Positions 38,698 to 44,162 of a stretch of 44,162 nt of DNA are shown here, one piece after another. A model generated the notes under the pieces. The model was given only the letters and a program-made list of their open reading frames with translations, was not told where the DNA came from and made no database searches. Every line of letters starts with the position of its first letter. Position 1 is the first letter of the stretch. Source of the DNA: a virus. Location: positions 1 to 44,162 of IMG/VR virus record IMGVR_UViG_3300001686_000010. One strand, written 5' to 3'. Both the position numbers and the translations under genes were made by a program.

Positions 38698-39368
38698 TAT
38701 TGCCTATTTACATTTGCATAATTAGCCTCTGTCTTGGTTTGTGACCATTGCATAACCTCTTGACTTCCTATGTTAATACCTATACTGGATAAGGCTTTTA
38801 CTATCACCATAGGTATTTCACTATCCCTCCATTGAAGTTGTGTTGATGTGTTTGGATTATAAACGATAACCCGTCCTGAAATTACAGTATATCCAAAAAC
38901 GGGCGCAATGGGTCGGGTCAAATAACTCACATTCCCATTGTATGCCGATGTAGGATATAGCCTGAATGTTTTTGGTGCTGTTTGCTCTCCTATCGGACTT
39001 GTTGCCGTTACTGGATCGGTTTGAGAATTTGACCTGTCTGCTATTTCATCCTCATTGTACAGTTTTATTGGATAGAAAATTGTACGGTTGCTTATTTGAA
39101 AGTAAATCTGAATAGCTAAAAGGTCAAGGTAATTAGTCGCTGGAACTATGACATAGCCTGATATCAATGTGGTGAAGTTGTAAGTTGCCCTAAAAGGGGA
39201 TAGGCATTCTTTTGAAAGTTGAGAAGTAGCATATTTAGGTTTCAAATCTGAATAAACCGCCATTTGGCCATAATCCAAACAAGATTCCAACTCACTAATA
39301 GAATAGTAACTACCAGTGTATTTGTTGATATAGAAGTTCAAAAAGGCAAATATATCCTCTAAATCCAT
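38697..39368 (-). CDS. Head-tail connector-type virion protein, 223 aa
   Basis: It begins MDLEDIFAFLNFYINKYTGS, a helical start typical of connector proteins. Beta-strand regions follow (SGYVIVPATNYLDLLAIQIY, FRLYPTSAYNGNVSYLTRPI, VISGRVIVYNPNTSTQLQW) and a helical end near SSIGINIGSQEVMQWSQTK. It resembles small structural proteins next to gp4-like genes in Bacteroidota podoviruses. The role is inferred from context. Confidence 0.65.
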   Translation of the reverse strand: MDLEDIFAFLNFYINKYTGSYYSISELESCLDYGQMAVYSDLKPKYATSQLSKECLSPFRATYNFTTLISGYVIVPATNYLDLLAIQIYFQISNRTIFYPIKLYNEDEIADRSNSQTDPVTATSPIGEQTAPKTFRLYPTSAYNGNVSYLTRPIAPVFGYTVISGRVIVYNPNTSTQLQWRDSEIPMVIVKALSSIGINIGSQEVMQWSQTKTEANYANVNRQ

Positions 39369-39421
39369 CTTTGGCTTAGTGTTTAGCCAAATTTATGCAA
39401 ATAGGTAATTCAAATTGAAAA

Positions 39422-40051
39422 TTAAATTACTTTCCCTAATACGTGCTGTTGGGTGAGGATTATAAAGGGCTTATCGTTTATTGAATACTTTGTAGCCTTC
39501 ATTGGGTTGAAGTGTATGGTATCACCTTGTTTTGCTGATATTTGGGCTAGCCCTTCCAGTGGGTTGCCGATTGATATTACTTCGGAAGTAACGCTGCTTT
39601 TGACTTTCTTTTGGGCTGCGGGAATGTAGATTTTACTTTCCTCAAATAAGGATGCCATTACATAGCCATTAATCATTATTAATTCACCGTTTCTTATAAC
39701 GCCATAAACCTTTGTTATATCGGCTACCCAATATTCCTTTGCTTGGTAGGTTATTAGGTTTCTGTAAATTGGTTCTGCATCTTCTTCTTTAATCACAAGG
39801 TCATAAATAACATTGGATGAAAATATAGCGGTATCGCCTACACGAATATCTTTTGTTGAATAGCCTTTATAATCCCTTGTGTTGGATATTCTTTTTGGTA
39901 ATGAAACTATTTCACCCACGATGCTAACGTAGTCAGCCGGATCAACGGACGTATTATTTTCAAGTGCTGCCCGTTTTAAAATATCACTTATATACTTGGT
40001 GTATTTTGTAGTAACGGTAACTATGACTTTATTTTCTGCGCTTGTAACCAT
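39422..40051 (-). CDS. GroES-like protein with two co-chaperonin-like halves, 209 aa
   Basis: Residues 125-209 follow the whole GroES pattern: GYVMASLFEESKIYIPAAQK (first strand and mobile-loop region), KVKSSVTSEVISIGNP, then AKQGDTIHFNPMKATKYSIN and DKPFIILTQQHVLGKVI. The last part matches 'VGDxVLFxxxxGTEIKIDxxxYLIxxxxDILxxI'. Residues about 8-118 look like a weaker copy (YVSIVGEIVSLPKR, DIRVGDTAIFSSNVIYDL, KEYWVADITKVYGVI). Co-chaperonins cap GroEL; some phages carry their own (T4 gp31) for capsid folding. It is the first gene before the connector group, so it would be expressed with virion proteins. Confidence 0.6.
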   Translation of the reverse strand: MVTSAENKVIVTVTTKYTKYISDILKRAALENNTSVDPADYVSIVGEIVSLPKRISNTRDYKGYSTKDIRVGDTAIFSSNVIYDLVIKEEDAEPIYRNLITYQAKEYWVADITKVYGVIRNGELIMINGYVMASLFEESKIYIPAAQKKVKSSVTSEVISIGNPLEGLAQISAKQGDTIHFNPMKATKYSINDKPFIILTQQHVLGKVI

Positions 40052-40369
40052 TTAGACTAAAAATTTTGAGTATTTTTTTTGCTCTTGCTTTATCCTGTTA
40101 TTTAAAAACCAATTCCCCATATCAAAACAAACTCTGGATAACTCTGGAATTATATCTTTATACGAAGGAATTATGTTGCCTCTTATTGTACCTGAAAAAC
40201 TAACCCATAATCTATACCCTGCTATCGGGCTATTGCACAATGATTTTTCCATAGGTGCGGCTACAAGTAAACAAACGTAGTGGGGGAACTCTTTTTGTAA
40301 AATACAATAGCAAAGCCTGCCGCTATCATCCGGCTCCCTAAAAGTAATATAAGGAATAATACTTGTCAT
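40052..40369 (-). CDS. Hypothetical protein, 105 aa
   Basis: The protein begins MTSIIPYITFREPDDSGRLC, then YCILQKEFPHYVCLLVAAPM, IAGYRLWVSFSGTIRGNIIP and a basic C-terminal helix (NWFLNNRIKQEQKKYSKFL). It is a compact alpha/beta protein without a known motif. It lies in the operon between the GT25-like gene (4-bp overlap) and the GroES-like gene (no gap). Confidence 0.65.
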   Translation of the reverse strand: MTSIIPYITFREPDDSGRLCYCILQKEFPHYVCLLVAAPMEKSLCNSPIAGYRLWVSFSGTIRGNIIPSYKDIIPELSRVCFDMGNWFLNNRIKQEQKKYSKFLV

Positions 40370-40929
40370 CCTCTGTAAATGTCTTTATCTTCCAATCCAC
40401 ATCCTTTGTTATAATTCACTTGTTCACGATTGTTAGCCGAAAATCCCGGCTTCTGTAAAGCCGCAAATGGATAACATATTTTATAATCTCCTTTCAAATC
40501 ACATACTGCATTATCAATGTGTTGGTCGTTGGGTACTGAAAGGAAACGGTCAAACATTTTTTTACTTACAAAGTACAAATGAAATCCCGTAAGCAAACCC
40601 AAACTAACAGGACGTATATAGGTTGAGGACAAATACAAATCGTATTCCTTTGGTTTGTTCTTTAAAAAATATTCCCACCCATCCTTTGCAGGAAAAAAAA
40701 CATCTTGCTCCGCTATGCAAATTTCATCAAAATTATTTTCCTTTGCCCACCTTACTATCATTTTATGACTTTCATTTATACTTTTAATAACACTATCATC
40801 TAAACGAATACAATCCCAAAAACGGTATGAAGTAATCCCTTGTCTTATAAACTCCCCTAACAATCTTTCATAGTCGTGTTGTTGTCGGTTATCAAAAATA
40901 ATATGTATGGTATTATCTACGATAGCCAT
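40366..40929 (-). CDS. Glycosyltransferase-like protein (GT25-like), 187 aa
   Basis: The protein starts MAIVDNTIHIIFDNRQQHDY. It has SYRFWDCIRLDDSVIKSINE, the substitution pattern of sugar-nucleotide transferases in which a residue change table is read off as 'face and act'. The EICIAEQDVFFPAKDGWEYF block, in which EQDV takes the place of the usual acidic metal motif, is typical of LPS-type GT25 proteins. TGFHLYFVSKKMFDRFL and a DNAVCDLK segment follow. It overlaps the neighbouring methyltransferase-like gene by 13 bp. It may add or alter sugars on virion proteins or host glycans. Confidence 0.6.
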   Translation of the reverse strand: MAIVDNTIHIIFDNRQQHDYERLLGEFIRQGITSYRFWDCIRLDDSVIKSINESHKMIVRWAKENNFDEICIAEQDVFFPAKDGWEYFLKNKPKEYDLYLSSTYIRPVSLGLLTGFHLYFVSKKMFDRFLSVPNDQHIDNAVCDLKGDYKICYPFAALQKPGFSANNREQVNYNKGCGLEDKDIYRG

Positions 40930-41432
40930 TGGGTAACATCAATTTTATTACTTAAAGCAGACGTTGCGGGTAGTCCTTCGGGTACATAATGCAAGTGATA
41001 CTTAAAAGATTTTAAAACGTCTGTGATACCATAGATTGACTGGCAACCGATTTCAGTATCATGTAAGATGATAACGTCTGCATTATCTCTGTGATAATCT
41101 ACTAACTCCTTTCTTTGCTCTCCAGGCGCTGAATCAATGAATAATACACTTGGATTATGCAAAAGTAAATTCATGTAATCACTTATCAGCATTGTTATCG
41201 TTGGATAACGGTTTGCGTAAATATCAATGTTCTCGTAGGATTGAAAGTTTCTCCCTGTCTTTTTACAATCCTTTGATAATTGCTTAGTTGAACCTTTACC
41301 GCATCCTAACTCTACCACACTTTTACCATCTGTATTTTTTAATGCCATCCACAGCATAGGTAAATGAGATGAATAGTCATCAGTTCCTATCCAATCAAAG
41401 GGACAATCTATATTAGTTACTGTCTTTGTCAT
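40917..41432 (-). CDS. Class I SAM-dependent methyltransferase-like protein, 171 aa
   Basis: The protein contains SVVELGCGKGSTKQL, the glycine-rich SAM-binding motif I (E-x-G-x-G), about residues 38-52. NFQSYENIDIYANRYPTITM, SVLFIDSAPGEQRKELVDY and ADVIILHDTEIGCQS follow at motif II-IV distance. There is no target-recognition domain. It overlaps genes on both sides (4 and 13 bp). A role in methylating sugars within the glycosylation cluster is plausible; DNA methylation is less likely because no NPPY or DPPY motif is seen. Confidence 0.75.
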   Translation of the reverse strand: MTKTVTNIDCPFDWIGTDDYSSHLPMLWMALKNTDGKSVVELGCGKGSTKQLSKDCKKTGRNFQSYENIDIYANRYPTITMLISDYMNLLLHNPSVLFIDSAPGEQRKELVDYHRDNADVIILHDTEIGCQSIYGITDVLKSFKYHLHYVPEGLPATSALSNKIDVTQWLS

Positions 41433-42046
41433 GCTTTTTCATTTAGATAAAATATTGCAGTAGCCCACGGATTGCCGGAATGATCCGTGTGGTCGCCTTG
41501 AATAAATCTTTCCATTCTTACACCTACTAAAAGTTCATCCAGTTTTGGGCAGAGAAAAACATAGTCCTGTTGGTGGTTATCAATGATAAGTATTTCTGGC
41601 TTTAAAACCTTTACTGCATACTCTGCACATTCGTAGCGATGAATTCCGTCAACGACCGCTATGTTAATCTTAAGCACTGGATTAAATTCGGTATGTTCTA
41701 TTATCAACTCATTTATGCTTCTCCAATACTCTACATATTTATCTCTTTGTGTTGAGGTATCACCTTCATGGGTATCTACTAAACCTATGTTTACTTTTTC
41801 AATTAATCCATTTGCTTTTAAATCTTGCTCTACATGGTCGTACCATTCTTTATTATGGTCAACCCCTAAAACAAGTTTTGCTTTTGTTGCCCACCAACGA
41901 GAGGAACTACCCATGCCCCACTCCATTACAACCTTATCGGATAAGTCCATTGTTTTTATTATATCCATACAGGTGTTAACATACCACGGCTCTAATATTC
42001 CTAATTCACTGTCATATCTCTGCCCAAAACAAAGTTCTTCATTCAT
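41429..42046 (-). CDS. Class I SAM-dependent methyltransferase-like protein, 205 aa
   Basis: KVVMEWGMGSSSRWWATKAK (about residues 38-57) is a motif I variant, ExGxGSS, followed by LVLGVDHNKEWYDHVEQDLK with the acidic residue that binds the SAM ribose. INIAVVDGIHRYECAEYAVK and PEILIIDNHQQDYVF fit the later strands. The pattern resembles class I methyltransferases of the FkbM/MT-24 type that act on sugars or small molecules. It overlaps its neighbours by 4 bp on each side, so the cluster is one translationally linked block. Confidence 0.75.
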   Translation of the reverse strand: MNEELCFGQRYDSELGILEPWYVNTCMDIIKTMDLSDKVVMEWGMGSSSRWWATKAKLVLGVDHNKEWYDHVEQDLKANGLIEKVNIGLVDTHEGDTSTQRDKYVEYWRSINELIIEHTEFNPVLKINIAVVDGIHRYECAEYAVKVLKPEILIIDNHQQDYVFLCPKLDELLVGVRMERFIQGDHTDHSGNPWATAIFYLNEKA

Positions 42047-42852
42047 AGTAGTTCTTTATAAGCGTTATTGTAATCTACCAGCCATTTAAATCCGTCGTTG
42101 GGATAAATTTTTTCAAGTATGGTTATTATCTTTTCAAAGTGTTCATACCCGGGGCGTGGTAAATGAAAGTCGTAAACGTCTGTTACATCCCTTTCCAACA
42201 AATAAGAATCTTCTCTATCCAAACGAAGTTGGGCGAAAGGTGTTTGCCCGTTGGTACGTGGTATTAAATTTAATTCTTGTGTTAGGTTTATTTTATTAAA
42301 TGCGACCTCCTGATCCCGCGCCCAAAAATTCCCGCGATAGTGGGTTGCTTCTACATTCCCTAACAAATCGTCTATACATTTTTGGTACGTTCTATCATTT
42401 ATTTCAAATGCGCTTCTCCAATCTTTTGCCTTTGCTGAAATATAACACATTGGGTATTGTCCATTAGGAACAAGGTCTGAACCAAATATGGTAAACCCAC
42501 TTATATATGGTGGTAACCGGAATATTCCCATATCGCAATCGGAACTTATTAAAATGGTTTTGTCATTTATGCTTTTAATTGCTGATGCGTAATTTCTCAA
42601 ACATTGTGCATACGTAGCTTCTTTATAATCAGGACAATCAAATACACGAATATCTATTTTTAATTCCAACTCCTTTATGACCTTCGTAACCAAATCTGTT
42701 TTATTGCTTTTTTCTATTGTTTCATTTTCGCTGTCAAATAAATTAGGAACAAAGCAAATTACCTCAACTCCTAGTTTGTTCCACAGATAAGTAACTAAGG
42801 GAATATTCCAAAAATAATTATCTTGATAGGTACTACTTATAATAGCCTTCAT
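42043..42852 (-). CDS. Glycosyltransferase-like protein with DCD metal motif, 269 aa
   Basis: The protein begins MKAIISSTYQDNYFWNIPLV, a GT-A style opening strand. KTILISSDCDMGIFRLPPYI provides the D-x-D (DCD) motif that binds the metal and the sugar nucleotide. ATHYRGNFWARDQEVAFNKI has a late D-x-E-type pair common near the acceptor site. It ends FKWLVDYNNAYKELL. No family name is certain. It overlaps neighbours by 4 bp on each side. Confidence 0.65.
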   Translation of the reverse strand: MKAIISSTYQDNYFWNIPLVTYLWNKLGVEVICFVPNLFDSENETIEKSNKTDLVTKVIKELELKIDIRVFDCPDYKEATYAQCLRNYASAIKSINDKTILISSDCDMGIFRLPPYISGFTIFGSDLVPNGQYPMCYISAKAKDWRSAFEINDRTYQKCIDDLLGNVEATHYRGNFWARDQEVAFNKINLTQELNLIPRTNGQTPFAQLRLDREDSYLLERDVTDVYDFHLPRPGYEHFEKIITILEKIYPNDGFKWLVDYNNAYKELL

Positions 42853-43529
42853 AAACTTTCAATAAAAAATATTATTTGCTCTGCGTTAAATCCTGTGTTT
42901 TTATAACTTACCATATCCAGCCCTTTTGTGTTACCTAATTTTAATTCCCACGCTGCAAGTGAAAGGCAGCTTTGATCTTGCCGGTGGAATAAAAATCTTT
43001 CATCCTGACTTTGGTTATCGTGTGTCCTGCTACCCCTACTCAATCCAGCATCCATTAAATCTTTCCAACGTTCATAAAGTTTTTTCCCGTTTGGATTATC
43101 TATGCGTATGCCTACCAACCCGCTTGCCCACTCATTCACATTAGCTGCCTCGTTTCTACTTAACCCTACGGTTGCAAGTGCAGTATCATTTACTGATTGA
43201 GCGAGATTGTAACCGCTACTAAAAAAATAATACCCCTGTTCTGAAATAATGTCAAATATTTTAACTGGATTATTAACCGCCCACATTGAGGAATCGCACC
43301 ATAGTATGTGTGTATATCCTTGCCTTATCGCTTCTTCAAAGGCAGCTATCTTCATATAGTAAGGATAATCTTCGTGTCTATGACTATTCGGCGGATACTC
43401 GTCCGCCCAAATTAAAGTTTGTCCAGCCCAACCTACAAAATTCAAAGACCTCTCTAACCTACGACTTCCGATGCCATACCAATTTCCTATACCCGCATTT
43501 ATAATTACTGCTTTATTAATGTTTTCCAT
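42849..43529 (-). CDS. Glycosyltransferase-like protein, 226 aa
   Basis: The protein starts MENINKAVIINAGIGNWYGI and has HILWCDSSMWAVNNPVKIFD, where DSS takes the place of the D-x-D motif of GT-A enzymes. ASGLVGIRIDNPNGKKLYER and SQDERFLFHRQDQSCLSLAA resemble acceptor-site regions of galactosyl-type transferases, with QDE/D near the end. A one-residue change from DxD to DSS leaves activity uncertain. It is linked to its neighbours by 4- and 14-bp overlaps. Confidence 0.65.
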   Translation of the reverse strand: MENINKAVIINAGIGNWYGIGSRRLERSLNFVGWAGQTLIWADEYPPNSHRHEDYPYYMKIAAFEEAIRQGYTHILWCDSSMWAVNNPVKIFDIISEQGYYFFSSGYNLAQSVNDTALATVGLSRNEAANVNEWASGLVGIRIDNPNGKKLYERWKDLMDAGLSRGSRTHDNQSQDERFLFHRQDQSCLSLAAWELKLGNTKGLDMVSYKNTGFNAEQIIFFIESL

Positions 43530-43707
43530 TTTTTATTATTTCAATTATCATATCTCTAACCCATGCAGCACCTTTTGTGTAACCTTTCATAAAAAATAAT
43601 TCATCCCTATCTGTGGGATGCGGGATTGCCTTTCTGATTGTTTTTTCAATTTCGGTATCAGAAAGTTCATTATTTATTGTCCTTATCAAATCCGTATCTT
43701 GTTTCAT
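43516..43707 (-). CDS. Small hypothetical protein in the glycosylation cluster, 63 aa
   Basis: The protein begins MKQDTDLIRTINNELSDTEI, followed by KTIRKAIPHPTDRDELFFMK and GAAWVRDMIIEIIKNGKH. It is a helical, charged protein. It overlaps the upstream glycosyltransferase gene by 38 bp and the downstream one by 14 bp, an unusually deep overlap that argues for coupling if the gene is real. No family is recognised. Confidence 0.55.
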   Translation of the reverse strand: MKQDTDLIRTINNELSDTEIEKTIRKAIPHPTDRDELFFMKGYTKGAAWVRDMIIEIIKNGKH

Positions 43708-44161
43708 GGTCGCTACTTATGTGAATGTATCTGTATAGTGGTTCTGAAATGTGATGCTCCGATTTAATCAGCGGCAATAGTGAATCTGCAAACTCATTAT
43801 CTTCTCCAAATCTTATGTGGGGTATCGGTACACTTTTGGCAAGCTCTGTTCTTATTACGTCTTTAAAAAAAGGTGTCCGGTGGAAGTGGAACCCATCATG
43901 CAACAAATGGCTACCGTCTCCATACCAACCTGAATAGGTGGCTGAATGATTTGATTTGTATTCTTTGCCATCCATGTTGCAGTATTCTTCAAACGATATT
44001 ACATCAACCGTAGGATTATCTTTAATGGCTTGTAGTATTAGTTCTATTGCGTTGGGGGCTATTGAATCGTCATCGTCTATCTGCCAACTAAATAACCCTT
44101 TTGCTCTTTTGTAAAGCAATTCTCTTTTCTCGCCTATTGTAATTTCCTTTGTGTCCTTACC
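43670..44161 (-). CDS. GT2-type glycosyltransferase, C-terminal part (5' end outside window)
   Basis: The frame continues to the window edge without a start. The visible part has KRELLYKRAKGLFSWQIDDD followed by DSIAPNAIELILQAIKDN. WQIDDDDS is the D-x-D-type metal site of family 2 transferases, placed after a helix as expected. Then come VDVISFEEYCNMDGKEYKSN, HLLHDGFHFHRTPFFKDVIR and IPHIRFGEDNEFADSLLPL, where GEDNEF is the typical 'ED' catalytic-base region. It would transfer a sugar from a nucleotide donor, and opens the glycosylation cluster as seen here. Confidence 0.8.
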   Translation of the reverse strand, partial: GKDTKEITIGEKRELLYKRAKGLFSWQIDDDDSIAPNAIELILQAIKDNPTVDVISFEEYCNMDGKEYKSNHSATYSGWYGDGSHLLHDGFHFHRTPFFKDVIRTELAKSVPIPHIRFGEDNEFADSLLPLIKSEHHISEPLYRYIHISSDHETRYGFDKDNK

Positions 44162-44162
44162 A

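Noticed and set aside
1-44162. CRISPR arrays, tRNA genes, integrase and attachment sites
   Set aside because: No direct-repeat array with spacers, no tRNA cloverleaf and no recombinase motif were seen in reading the window; the only tandem repeats are coding (2-109).

Overview
The window is part of a tailed-phage genome (or prophage) of a Bacteroidota host. It is AT-rich. Ribosome-binding regions are A-rich with little Shine-Dalgarno signal, and the promoters I can see match the Bacteroidota type (TTG/TTTG at -33, TAnnTTTG at -7). Terminase, portal, major capsid protein, gp4-like ring protein and the very large tail-stabilisation protein resemble, from memory of those families, the podovirus module of crAss-like phages. 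No database was consulted, so assignment to that order is tentative. No integrase, DNA polymerase or tRNA is visible.

Layout. Bases 1-1430 hold small plus-strand genes, starting with the end of a 9-residue-repeat protein. From 44161 down to 1486 the virion genes run almost entirely on the minus strand. In order of transcription they are: glycosyltransferases and methyltransferases (44161-40366); a protein with two GroES-like halves, then head-tail connector and ring proteins, small beta-rich proteins and a 1045-residue tail-stabilisation protein (40369-33265); a GNAT acetyltransferase and two ejection-type proteins (33263-30697); an accessory island; a 1960-residue polyvalent internal protein; small and large terminase candidates; portal; scaffold; major capsid protein; further virion proteins; two fibre proteins with signal peptides, one with an S74 chaperone; and a lysis cassette of small membrane proteins and a GH108 muramidase.

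The accessory island (about 23.8-30.7 kb) interrupts the virion operon. It holds short, mostly single-gene units on both strands: a HEPN-like protein, two unrelated secreted proteins, a DUF2335-like membrane protein, an IS1595-family transposase coupled to a small gene, and several small unknowns, two convergent pairs of which share stop-codon bases.

The main discovery candidate is in this island. Two diverged copies of one leader RNA of about 350-380 nt (25531-25908 minus, 29252-29606 plus) point outward, and each lies just upstream of a secreted-protein gene. Both have the same order of helices with different but compensating sequences. Both contain an eight-codon open frame (MQIYLLSG / MKIFIFSG) whose stop lies in a hairpin. 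Both end with a choice between a local hairpin and a GC-rich long-range helix followed by a U tract. This looks like leader-peptide attenuation of phage accessory genes. I know of no named RNA family that fits, but no covariance-model search could be run. A simpler tripartite leader at 27124-27171 and a three-way alternative pairing at 23835-23944 suggest that RNA switching is common in the island.
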